A stretch of 64,000 nucleotides of DNA from Cyathus striatus (taxonomy: Eukaryota > Basidiomycota > Agaricomycetes > Agaricales > Nidulariaceae), in assembly GCA_025738555.1 (NCBI GenBank), contig JAOVFP010000002.1, positions 1 to 64,000 of the forward strand. The letters run 5' to 3'. Made by a program: the position numbers and the translations under genes. The notes under the pieces are model-generated. The model was not told the origin of the DNA. It searched no databases and saw only the letters and a program-made list of their open reading frames with translations. Each line of letters starts with the position of its first letter. The first letter of the stretch is position 1. Positions 48,123 through 60,397 of this stretch are shown in pieces.

Positions 48123-51100
48123 ATGTCCGACATTGCTAATGTAAGCACATTTTTTCAATTCATATGTTAGCAAGGACCTAACTTGCATCTCTAGATTCCT
48201 GAACTTAACGTCTGTGCAACCCGACCCGCCACCGCTAAGGGAACATCTCTGGTTAATACCAATGTGATCCCCAAGTTTAGCGTCAACAGAAATCGTGTTT
48301 CCACTCCGTCCGAGGTATGCATCATGTGTAGCATTCTGCGATGATTCACTAATTGGACATTTTATATAGTCCTCTGAAGACGGTGAAATTGTGAGTACCT
48401 ATGTATTTATTGAGAATGACTATGCGCTTACCGTGTTTTAGCTGTCACCTCCGGTACATACTATGTTCTTAATATGTGATGGTCAACTTACAGTTTTTAG
48501 ACTCCAGCTCAGCGTCCAAGAAGGCTGATTGAAGCTGAAGAGGATGAGATTGTGAGTACCTACATATTTATTGAGAATAACTATGTACTTACCATGTGTT
48601 AGCTGTCGTCTCCGGTATACACTGCATTTCTAATATGCAATGGTCAACTTACAGTTTTTAGACTCCAGCCCAGCGTCCAAGAAGGCTGATTGAAGAGGCA
48701 AGTGGATATCTGTTTCTTTAAATGACTACTACTCAATGCTTTATGCAGGCTACAGTTGCCCCTTCCGAATCAGAAGATGCAGGCGAAATTGATATCAAGG
48801 ATAATACTGGTGTCAAGCCGGCGATTCGAGAGGTACATTATCTTTACTGTTGTAAAGACACACTGCTAATATACCACACACCAGAGTTCCAAGCCTCCAC
48901 CAAAAGCAAATGGAAGAAATGATAAGGTATTTATACTCATTTTGTTGGCTGATTATTACTTGACATTTTATTAGATAGTCAAGGGCCCATTAATCGTATG
49001 TGTGAAATGATAATTCACCGATCCAGGGCTGAAGTTTATTAGGGTCTCGGTAATAAGGGAAAAACCTCAGCAAGTGTTATTGGCGGTGGTAGTGCTCCGC
49101 CTAACTCCAGTGTTTGTATTTAATGGCTGTACTTACTCGTTTTACTAATATCCACATTGCAGAGCTTTCCTTCCCCTCCGAACGTGTGTTAAACCTGCAG
49201 TGACCCTGAAACATTGGTTGACATTGTTTATATGGGAAGTGGATGTCACCGGAGAAAACACCTCTACTGCTGCCATGGTAATTATTCACCGATATAATAT
49301 GTCAGCCAGGGGCACATAGAAAATTCCGGGCACGCACAAAAGTGAGCGTGATTGAGCGTGCCACGCTCAAGGCCAAATTTTCACGCACAAAAGTGAGCGT
49401 GTCACGCTCAAGGTATATATATTAGTTGTAAATGGCCTATTTTTGGGTCGAAACACAATGTAAATTAAGTATATATACTTTTTTTGTACTCCTGTAGTCT
49501 TATTGTTACTGCAAGTAAGGTTTTTAAGCGAGATGGAATGTCAGATATTGAAGAATAATTTTATATTTCACGCTCAAACTTGTACGTGCACGCTCATTTT
49601 TCACGCTCAAGGTGTGAGCGTGCATTGAGCGTGCACGCTCACATCACGCTCAAGATTGTATTTCACGCTCAGGGTCGACATCTCACGCACAGGGTCCACA
49701 CTTTCACGCACAGGGTCTGAGTTTTCACGCTCAAGGTCTGTCAATTCACGCTCAAGGTCTTTACTTCACGCTCATGATGTGAGTATTCATTTTTATAAGA
49801 TTAAATAATATATTTATCTTTTGACTTAACTTACACATGGGTGGAGTAGTAAGTACTACTAAGTACAACGGACACACCCACACTTCGATTCGGGTGTAAA
49901 CTGTAATACTTATGTGTGAGCGTGAATAAGCATTCACTTCACGCAGATGCTCACTCTCAATTATGATGAATTTGACCATGAGCGTGGGCGTGAATAGGGT
50001 AATCTATTCACACTTGCGCTTATCTCGATTTAAATGATATGTGGTTTAGCAATGCATATCATTGACATATCACACTCATGATTAATAGAGTATGAACGTG
50101 AATTTACATATAGGATATTATATTCATGCTTACATGATCTATCCCATTCCATTAGTCAGTACTACTTGTAAGTTATTTGATATATTCGTTAGATACATGC
50201 AATAGTAAATCAAGTAATTAATGTAAGAGGTGTTGATTTATGATAGCCCTTTTATTCACACTCACGTAGAATATCCACGCTCATCATTTTCTGCTCACTT
50301 CCAAACTTGTTTAAATTGAAAGTAAACATGAATATATATTCTTATCCACACTCGCGCTCTGGTTGCTGGGAATATGCACGAACATGAATAGGAATACCTA
50401 TCACGCTCATGCTCAAACTCAAGTAAATCGAGCGTGAGTGTGAATATAATACTCACGCACGCACTATACTGTGCAAGCAGCAGTAAATATGCATGAGCGT
50501 GATAAATATTCCTACCACGCTCATGCTCAAACTCAAGCAAATCGAGTGCGGGCGTGAATATAACACTCACGCACAATTTATGGTAAATATGCATGAGCGT
50601 GAATAGAAATATCTATCACGCTCATGCTTAAACTGGGTGTATGATATATAATTATTTTAGGATAGACTACAAGGAGGACATGCTACAGTATATCTTTATG
50701 ATTATATTGATGACAACATATAGCTTCTCACTCAATTTTATATTGCTTCACGCTCACTTAAATATTATTCACGCTCAAGTATATATTATTCACGCTCAGG
50801 GTCGAATTTCCACGCGCAGACCCTGAGCGTGCACGCTCAACTCACGCTCACTTTTGTGCGTGCCCGGAAATTTCTTGCTGCCCGTCAGCCAGGACTCATG
50901 TTGTATATTTAGATGTCCAATCGTGAACGTACCTCTGAGACTTTTAGTGTAGATGGCGATGTAGTTCCTTTGTCTGTGGTAATTATTTTTCTTTTCATGT
51001 TATTTTGCCGATGCTCAGGTTGAATGTTCAGGCTGTCAAGACGGCAAAAGCCTCATCAGATATTCATATCACTGGGGTATGTATCTCGAGCATTAAATAT

Positions 51101-54100
51101 GATTCAGCTGGAGCTCCAATTGTTCATGTAGGTAGCCAATAGAGTCGACAAATCATCAGCGGGATCATTGTCCGCTATGGTAATTATTTATGCAAAACGG
51201 AAATTGTAATTGGGGCTCATCTTATATATTCAGGTGATAGGCAGACATGGCACCATATCCAAAAATCCTTCCAAAAGCAGGGAGGATGATACAGAGACTC
51301 CCCATAGCACCGGGGTAATTATTTATTGAACCAGTATATAAATGCTGGGGTTGATGATAGATGTTTAGATTATCACTAAAGGAGGGACCTTATTGAAGCC
51401 GTCTGTAAATGTAAGAGATGATTCCAATCTTAATATTCATATTAGCTCATCCTCATTGAAAAATACAGGCGGTGAGATCTTCTGAAAGTGTGAGGGATCC
51501 TGTATGCAACTCATTGATTATACGGATTTTAAATGACAATAAACCATATAGGTTTTGATAACAGATGCCCATCCGTCAAAGGTACCTGCTGCAGTGGTAC
51601 GTATCTACCTAATTTTTGTAACACATTTTCTTGATGTCGCATTTACAGGAGTCTTCAAAGGCGAGTAGAAACCCAGTAAGTTTTGGAACATTTGATCTAC
51701 ACACTGGGGTGACCTGTTATATTAGGTGTTATCCATACAAGGTGTCATGGCCCCGGTTTCTCCTTCACCTGATACAGCAGTATGCATCAATTATTTAAAT
51801 CTACAGCCTGTTTATAACAATAATATTATAGGCAGCACACACCAGGACTACTGCAAAAAATGTACGCATTCATCCATTGGTTAACATCGAATCTATACTA
51901 ATTGACTTATGCAGAAGGGAAAGAGACGTGCTGAATTATCTGATGACAGTTCTAATGATTCTGAAGATATTGTAAGCATTTTACATTTAAATACGTTATC
52001 CATAGCTGATCTATTGTATCCAGGAAATGGAGGATGTACCAAAGGGACGGCATGGAACCGGAGTGGGCATCGGAGGGGCATCAGTGAGCTGACACATTAT
52101 CATTTTCAGAAATGTTTTTAATATATTGCATCAGGGATCAACAAGCAAAGGGAACCCTAATGTCATTAGGACAGCAACAAAGATTCCTGTACGTGCAGTT
52201 ATGGATATATTATATTGTGGACATGCTGACGTTTTATTCCCAGCCTGTTGACGTTTCAAGCACGTACAAAGAGCCTGTAAGTGTTCGGTGACCTCATAAA
52301 TGCACAATACTTACTTTGGTATCTAAGATTCAGCAAATACCCCGTAAGCGTAGACAGGGAGACCGATCTGAAGACCTGGATGATGCAAAGCAGCCCATAG
52401 TGAGTAGTGATATTTCATGGCTGGAGTTACCTCTGATGGTTATTTATTAGCCACCTGTTGTCCCAAGTGATGGACTTGATATATCCGTCTCAAAACATTT
52501 TGTGGGCTACGCCATGGTTAATATCGTTAATCCTGATGACGGCGACTTAAAAATGGTACCACATATACTCCAGCGTCCGGAAAGTATTTCGCAGGTTAAG
52601 CAGTTATATGAGAACGGCAATGGAGCTACTGGTGGGAGCGGTCTTCAGCGAACCAATCCAACCATGGCATTGTCTGTTCTTGTTGATCCCACCTACATTG
52701 TCGCATCCTCATTGACCAAGAGAGAAACTGGACCATTTGAACAGGTCGAGTTCACCGACAAAAAAGGGGCCCGCATCATGACACTAGTCGACGGAAACCA
52801 TCGCAAAGCAGCATTGAAAGAAGTTATGAAGGATGCCATAGCCGCTTACTATGCCCAGATGAGCCTTTCCAAAACCTACCTGACAATGAATGAGAGGCAT
52901 GCAAACCGATTGGAGGTGTCCGAGATGCGTGAGGAGATCATAAGTAAAGGGTCTTGGTTGGTTCGCTTCTATAACGAACGTATGTCTTTGATCTATTTAA
53001 ATGCTCTAAGCTTATTCCAATTTTTTTATAGCGGCAATTAAGAGATCTGAGACTCCAAACGCAACAATGTTAGCTTTGACTGGCATCAATAATGTCAAGG
53101 GCGCACATCAGAACAGCCCACAGCAAATGCTCTTGATCGTGCTTAATACCCTTGCACAATGTAAAGATGAGCGAGATCGGGACCTCGCAAGGCGTTACTC
53201 AGAAACCCTAGTCAGCGCTAGTAATATGGACTTCAAACGCCTCTTTTCAAAAGGAGACGAGCTCCTGAACTTTCTCTGCCAATTTTGGTATTTCTCCGCA
53301 TTCCACAAACTCGTCATTGCTCCAAAGGAGATCATACAGCTTCATCAAGGGGGCTGGGCTATTTTTGAAACCATCATCCAGCGAAGTTGGAACTTACTGC
53401 GCTTCATGTGCTCGACACTGATACTTCCCGAAACTATTCAAACATCATGGGATCTTAGCAATTACATCACTGCAAACCTTACAGATAAGATGGTATCGAC
53501 ACGTGTGCTGAAGAATGCATTGGAGCGCAGCGAGAAGACGTATACCCATATGTTCAGCGGTCATGAAGATTTTGTTGCAACGTCAAATGTAGCTTATCAA
53601 CAACGGTTAAAGGCAAGCTACAATTACTTCAAGAATAAGATGTCACCTGGGGCTAGCGAGTATTCGCACCAGCGAGATCGTAAGGCTTATTCACTCCTTG
53701 ATATGAAACTTGATGCTCTCTATGTGAATGGACTTGCGTACGGCCCAGGGCTACTACCTGTATTCCCTGGAGGATTCCCGATTTTCTGTCCCACCATGTT
53801 CCAGTCGCTGATGTATATCATGGATGAACTCGCATTAGGTCTGAATGTTGTGGGTAAATTTTTTGGTATGTTATAAATATATCTGACAACCCATTCTATA
53901 GATTGCGACCATGATCACGCCAGGAATTGGAACTGTGTTAGGATCCAAATCTGCGAAGCTCTCATCCTACATTCATTATACGTCTGGAACTGGAGGCATT
54001 CTCCATCATCTGAATTATGCGTTATGGAGGAGTACGTCAGGCTGGAATGATATGTCAGTTGATGAAAAACTGTCGATGAATCCCAACGATGACTACGGTC

Positions 54101-55596
54101 TTCCAGGATCTTACTATTTGGACAAAGCATGGCTTGACATTATCCAACTCATAATTACGCACCGCCATCTTTATATATATGTCTTCAAGCCTGATTTACT
54201 GGAAGTTCACGAATCCTGCCCTTGGAAGGATGGTAATTTAGTCAGAATGAAATCCTCGCAGGAGGTTAACACAGAGCAGGATGATTTCATTGACGAATAT
54301 GTCTCCATAGTTATCAGGGACTGGATTGCATGCTCCAAGAGGGAATATCCGCAACCAAGGGATGAACCAAAGTGGTTGGCCAGTCCAGTGCATAGTGTTC
54401 ATCTCCTGGTTCAGGCGCGAGGAGGGTTGTACCTTGACGTTTTCGATCTCCTACTCACAACGCCATTTGACTTCCTTCATCCACGCACGAACCGCGTTGG
54501 TTACCAGAAGCGGGTCTGCAAAGACTTTATGCTCGAGTCAATCTGGAAGCGCAATGTTCTAGAGCCGTTTTTGGAGGAGCCCTACCATGCTCCTATTCTT
54601 TGGCTACTAGGGAAGATATTGAAGAGTCTATTAAGAAATCCCGGATATCGAAGCTTTGACATGGCTCTCGATCTACCCGAACTTGATCTGCCATTCGCAC
54701 CATCTCTCAAGGTTGACGAGACGCTCTATCGCGAAGCCATGCGGAACAGTGATATTCACACATCATATCGCACACTGACGTCGGCATTTCAGTCTCTTGC
54801 TAAAGCTATCTCTGTACGTGGTATAGCGGGAATTCCAGTAACCACGACAATGAGGATCAGGAGAGGTGAGGACGATGCCCGGACGAAAACAGTATACAAA
54901 CTCCATCCAGCCATGGCTTCACAACTTGCTACTCTCTACAACTATACTATGGAGTTTGGACGTGATTTATGGAATCAGGAACGGATTCTCGAAACTCCAA
55001 ATTCGACGGAAGAGAGCTATAATTGGCTTGGCGCCTCGTCGGAAATTTCCCTTCATACTGGCCATCAGGAGAACTGGAACATTTGCTCGATGAGGGATGC
55101 AATGAAGTTTTATGATATTAATCGTTTGGGGATCGATCTTGGGCGGATGCTTTCTGACGAGACACCAACAGACGAGAATGATAAGATGGATACGGTGGAT
55201 GAGCACGATGTTACCGGTGATGCTGATGATGATGACGACGATGATGATAGGCAGTTGAACCAGAGCGTGACGAAAATGCTGTCGGATGCGGAGGAAGGGG
55301 TGGACCCCAGTGATGTTGAGAGTACACATGGGAGTGGGAAGGGGCGTTTGGTGAGTCCACAATTGAGCATCCAGGACAACGGTGATGGAGGCGTGAATGT
55401 GCTCAAGGGAGCGGCGAAGGAGACAGAACATGTCGGGGGTAAGCAGGTCGGTGAACATCAGTCTTTGAAAGAAGTTGATACTTTCCCAGCAGCGATATTT
55501 GATGAAAACGGACAGGCAAAAGCTACACAAGAATCTGACTCCGAAGGAAATAGCGATAACAGTAGATCTATGAAGCGTCGTAAAGTAGCATTCTAA
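48123..55596 (+). CDS. 31-exon micro-exon gene with a ParB/sulfiredoxin-like DGNHR domain
   Basis: ATG 48123 to TAA 55594-55596. Exons 1-28 are 12-120 nt (18, 120, 21, 12, 51, 12, 36, 84, 42, 21, 69, 21, 42, 66, 45, 48, 81, 42, 33, 45, 27, 54, 30, 57, 60, 54, 33, 72) and all are phase 0. Then 52451-52979, 53032-53849 and 53902-55596. Total about 1445 aa. Residues 1-432 are low-complexity, Ser/Pro/Lys-rich with basic patches (AKKNKGKRRAEL, IPRKRRQGDR). LVDPTYIV...LVDGNHRKAAL (about 510-555) resembles the ParB/Srx fold motif. A long helical region follows, then an acidic run (DADDDDDDDDRQ) and the NLS-like KRRKVAF at the end. Intron 7 has a GC donor; intron 12 has GG rather than AG before the expected exon 13 (49236). 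Intron 13 hosts a 1.57-kb element. Role unknown; probably nuclear. Homologue at 395-4602. Confidence 0.8.
49310..50883. mobile_element. Non-autonomous Mutator-like element (1.57 kb) inside an intron
   Basis: Flanked by a 9-bp duplication GTCAGCCAG (49301-49309 and 50884-50892). Inverted ends of about 42 bp, 38 matching, begin GGGCACATAG and GGGCAGCAAG and share CCGGGCACGCACAAAAGTGA. About thirty copies of CACGCTCA or its complement TGAGCGTG are spread through it, densest near both ends. No protein domain is visible; open frames are repeat translations. A 9-bp duplication with long inverted ends fits Mutator-like elements. It lies within intron 13 of the micro-exon gene, so splicing could remove it. 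Confidence 0.8.
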
Positions 55597-55739
55597 TTGT
55601 CAAATGTACTTAGTTCCCTTCGTTGTAGCGATACAATATGGGCCCTACCTTACATATTATATGATTTCCCATACTTCATGTTCCACACCTTATTTCATAC
55701 GGTTATGAATTCATTCCATATTATTCCCACTACCTTTTA

Positions 55740-56700
55740 AGGTAGTTGAGTTATAGGGACGTCTCCCCACCTCATCCCCCTCCCCCTCCTCCGCATCTAC
55801 CGCTCATTGGCCCTTACACCAATGGACCCCCTCATCCTCCAAACATCCCTAACAACACATATCCTTCCACCCGTCCTCCCACTTCTCTCACCAAATACCA
55901 TCTCCGACATCTCAGGAGACATAAGCGTCACAGACGTCCTGACGTACCGGTCTCGATATAGTGATGACGTCTCACCCGCCACCAGTACCTCCCTTCTACC
56001 GGCACCACCACACTGTCGTACCTCCACTATGTCAACGCTCCCCTCCTTCTCCCCAGCATCATAGTACCATTTCGCTACTACCACCACCGCCTCCGCAGGC
56101 TTCCAAATTTCAGGAGGTGCAGGCGGGTGGCTGCATTGGGCTGGATAGCGGCATACTGTGATGAGCTATGGTGATCTGAGAGGTCAATCAGAGCTAATTT
56201 GAGAAAGTATGTCCGTTACCCATTCCGCGCACGCTTTGATACCATCTTGCATGACGCTAGGACGAATTCATACCATGCGACATTTCATGTCTATCCCATA
56301 TATGTGTCTCAATTCCAAACTCGTACGTTTCCTTATAATCCTACCCAAAAGCGAGACCATACACTAATGTGCCATCCATCTCTTTTGTCATTGACCTATA
56401 TTCCTCGCTTGTCGATTTATTTACCATGCGCCCCATAACTGCCTCTCAATTTGGACTTGTGGGTTCTGCTGACGTCTCCTACGATCCACCATGGCTTTGC
56501 TTTGTCCTTCCTGTGTCTTGCAGACTCAGCGATGCAGAAAGGAATCGACATACCATATGCCTCGTATTACAACGACACTATGTATGCCCCGAGGTCGTAC
56601 AGCCGTTCTTCGGACGGCTCGGATTCGCACTCCAGTAGTGGCGGTGGAGGCAGCGGCGCTGTGGAAGAAATAACTCAAGGACGCGTGGCGAGCGTCACAC
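55740..56700. other. Gene remnants, mostly unassigned
   Basis: 55800-56070 is Pro/Ser-rich with no identifiable domain. From 56521 a TTGCAG acceptor leads into an exon-like frame: DSAMQKGIDIPYASYYNDTM, SRSSDGSDSHSSSGGGG, RVASVTPDYKELLQ, stop at 56724-56726. It looks like the last exon of an unidentified gene whose upstream part is missing. Confidence 0.35.
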
Positions 56701-56726
56701 CTGACTATAAGGAACTACTACAATAA

Positions 56727-58260
56727 TCCTACACCAAAGTAGTTAGTAATTAGTAGCAGTGACAAGAATTTAGCTGTTTAGTTTTGAGGTTGACGCTTCC
56801 TATTGACAAGATGAGTCAGAGAACTCAGTATATGCACGCAGAAGTTAGCCAAAAGGGAGGTAAATTTCCTCAAGTACAAACTCCAGGTATATACTGCTAT
56901 GGGGTAGCACACACGTTCTCTCATGTTGCCAGAGCCCAGAAAAGAGTAAGGTACGCGAGGGAATATGAATTTGAAGTTGTAGAAGCGAAGGCTAACGGAA
57001 AAAAGAAGGGTAGAGTATGGAAGAAAGATAATGTAATAGGAGTGACCGTGTTTGTGAAAAGAAAAGCAATGAATACTTACCACTCCTAAGACTCCTCAAA
57101 CCAATGCACGACGATGGCAACTCTCTTTTGACGCTACCACAGAACACACGATGTTGGAGATAATGATGAGCTACTCTCCCGAAAGTAGCAGTGCAGTGGA
57201 CTGGGCTGCAAGCTCAACAACATGTCGTAGGCGGTGGGGTGCTCTGTCGTTAGACAACCGGTAGTTGGAATATCAGAAGTGGAAAGGAGTGAATGAAAGT
57301 CTAGACAGTATTGTAGCAAAAAACGAGGGTGACGATAACAAATTGCAAAAAGAAAAGAACGGTAGAGTAGAAAATTGAAATAAAACGAACGGATAATAAT
57401 TGACCCAACGCCTCGACCTAGTTCCCTTATCCTTCCACCAATCAGGGTGTCGCACGATGAGGGTAAAGACCCGGTCACCGTATCTTGATGGACAAAACAC
57501 CGGTCTTGAAAGAGGGGTCTTGAAAGGGTGTAAACCCCCAAGCCCTCCGAGGGGCGCATAATGCCTAGAGAATCTGAACATTGTCCAGAAATGCCTTGAT
57601 AAGACATGCAGAAAGCCTAGAAAATACAAGAAAAGTGAAAGCAGAGGGTAGTATGGAAAAGCAGTAAGTGAAACGCGCATTGTAGCGTAGGTGAGACACG
57701 ACAGCGCACAGGCGAGACATGCGCTGTTTGGCAACGGCTTCCCAATGTTTGGTCAAGCTGCGCCGTATCTCTAAGTCCACATATGAAGAGAAAACGAAGG
57801 AAATAGTAACAGTGTGCTTGCGCAACACTTCGTAAGGCCAAAGTAAGATAATAGAATTGAATATAATAAGTATTACTGTAAGAAGAAATAGTGAATAGTA
57901 CATAAAAGACAAAATAAATGGGATAGATCGAAATATAAGCAGTACACTGGGTTATACCAGTGCACCATCTACTTCCTCCACAGCACTTCCTACCAACGCG
58001 GCTTAGGTATCATCCGCCCGAGACTGCTTCAGTCCTTGGTACATTATGTCACATAGAATCATCTTCACTTTAGCTAATACACGGGGATATAGTATGCAGA
58101 ACACCAAGAGCATCTACCAATCCTAATAAGATTACCAACCTTTCCTGCTCATCATTCTACAATTGTGACGGCCCACCAGCCAGTGTTCCAGACACAGGAA
58201 GCTACTTAAGGCAAAAACACTACATTCCACCACACATTGAAGTTAACTTTAATGCCCTCT
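56727..58260. other. No confident gene
   Basis: Weak overlapping frames on both strands (for example 56784-57089 plus and 57134-57912 minus) without recognisable domains or splice structure. I see no supportable gene. Confidence 0.35.
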
Positions 58261-58269
58261 CGGATCCGC

Positions 58270-59640
58270 CAGAAGGGCAGAGACCGACTCATGCGCTGCC
58301 TACACCCATTTCATTGGCTATTTATGGGAGCCTGAGAAAGATGTTGACATCGCAAGAGATTGACGCCGTTTTTGCTGCTCGGTTTGAGTGGTACAAAATG
58401 AATTCTAAGATCCAACACCTCCAACAAGACACCGGCAGGATTGCCATTATGCCTCCTCCCAATCATATCCACCTCGTCAATCAACACCAAAGGGTTTTCC
58501 GTGCCCACCCTTGAATAATCTTGCCCGCGAGCGCACCGACATATGTCCTCCAATGTCCATTGATCTCGGCTACATCCGTCAGGCCGCCCACAGAAAAGCA
58601 GAAGAACTGTCTCCCTAATGCGTGCGAGATGGACTTCCTGATAGAGGTCCCACCGAAATTAGGAGGGTTGACGAGGCAAATGATCTTGCTTTGCACGGTT
58701 CCGCGGAGTTTGCCTACAGCAAGGAATTCGAGAATGCGGGATTTGACATCTGAGGCCGTAGTGGTCTTCGTCGAGGGCTTTTGGTGTGCGTGATGGAGTA
58801 GTTTTGGGGGGTATGTCTGCCCCAAGGGATCTACGCTGCATCAGTATGAAACGACAGGGAGAGGGAAGAGAGGAACAAACCTGAGTAATCCAATCCAAAT
58901 AATTCCTCATCACGTTCGCCTTGCTAGCAGCAGGCTCCAGCCCCTGCAACTTCGCCAGCTCCTCATCAAATACCTTCCTCACAGTCTCAGGCATCTTCAA
59001 TGCCGCCACTCTCTCAGAACTTCTCAATAAGCTTATCCTTCCCATTGCACTTCATCCCCAGCTCCTTCTTGATACTGGTACTTGGCGATCTTGGAATCGA
59101 CATCTCGCGAGAGTTTGGATTGGAGGTGGGCATTGATGAGCTCTTTTTTGATGACAAGGAGGGATTTGCAGAGACGGTCCGGGACGGAGAGGGATTAGAG
59201 GACATCTTGGAGTTCTTGGACTTTGCCTGTTGATACTGCTACAGCGAAGTCAGTTAGTTTGTCTGGTTCATCGAAGATGTTTGAGGCGATCTGGGGGTAT
59301 GTTAGCCAGGTGGTGAGGGAGAGAGAGCGAGGATAGATACCTGGTTGATACTGAAGTTGGTGATTTTATTCTGGAAGAGAGGATTCAGCTGAGTGATGTC
59401 TCTGAATATGGATACGATCTCTGACATGAAGACACAGATGTACTAGTTGTCCTTGTTGTACGGTAGTGTTGACAGGTTCTCGATGTTAACGATCGAGATG
59501 GGGAATTTGTGCATGAACGAGATGGGAATGAAAGCTGTGGTATTCATTAGTAAGCGAGCAGAAAGAAAGAAAGACAATGTACCCGTAGATTCCTTAACCC
59601 TCTTCTCTTCCTCAGTCTCAGGCCATCACCTTTAAAGATG
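58270..59640 (-). pseudogene. Mitochondrial-type Lon protease pseudogene (AAA+ part and N-domain pieces)
   Basis: Minus-strand pieces in Lon order: FPISIVNIENLS and DITQLNPLFQNKITNFSINQ (about 59510-59360), [49 protein letters not shown] with DWITQ, a short intron, [10 protein letters not shown], then a 1-nt frame change near 58765, [48 protein letters not shown] and [20 protein letters not shown]. Walker A, expected GPPGVGKTS, reads NPPNFGGTS, so the ATP-binding lysine is gone. The proteolytic Ser-Lys domain is not found. Clearly dead. A shorter relative is at 21975-22340. Confidence 0.8.
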
Positions 59641-59764
59641 TATTTTTAAAGTAACAAACCAGTTTCAACATCATATCGCTACCGGCTGCACCTAAAAATC
59701 CTCTGTTGGCTGAAGTCCAACATTGCAATGTTCAATGTCAACTAACATCACCAAATAAGGACCA

Positions 59765-60365
59765 ATAAACAACACACCACAACCAATAATTTCAATGCAG
59801 TGCTCGTAACATAGCTGTTAATATTAGTACAAAATAGAAGAGAAATAGAAGGCATAGAGTATAACAATAATACAATGGTAAAACTGTAGAATGAGAATGT
59901 CAACAAGGATCAGCCTCATATTTAATTTCATTCTTAGCTGATAATAGTATCCCAACTGGACTATGGTTTGCATATTATATGTCAACAAGGGTCAGTCTTG
60001 TATTTCATGATATATTTAGCTGAAAATTGTATACCAGCAGGGGTATAGCTTGTATCATATATGCCAGCAGAGATCAGCTTTGTATTTAGTGATATATTTG
60101 GCTAGAAATTGTATGCCAACTAGGGTATGACTGGCATTTCATGAGATTTTTAGCTTTAAATTGTATCCCAACTGGACCATGACTGGCATCAGATATGTCA
60201 ACAGGGATCAGCTTGTATTTCATGAGACATTAGGCCATAAATTGTATGCCAACTGGGGTATGACTGACATTTCATGAGATTTTTGCATAAAAATTTGATG
60301 CCAGCTAGAGTGCAGCTTGTATTTCTTGAACATTTAGGCTAAAATTTGTATACAAGGTAGGGTCT
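59765..60365. repeat. ~240-bp dispersed repeat copy 2 plus tandem extension
   Basis: 59765-60005 matches 23765-24005. It continues to 60365 as five or so imperfect units of about 60-75 bp containing TTGTATGCCAACTGGGGTAT, GACTGGCATTTCATGAGATT and TTAGGC. The tandem part ends just before the F-box frame. Confidence 0.65.
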
Positions 60366-60397
60366 GGCTTGCATATATATGAATATGGGTGCTGTAT

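Noticed and set aside
49761..50594. Minus-strand open frames inside the 1.57-kb element
   Set aside because: They follow the CACGCTCA octamer repeats and show no domain.
56784..57912. Several frames of 75-157 codons on both strands
   Set aside because: No recognisable domain or splice pattern; frames overlap each other and look accidental.
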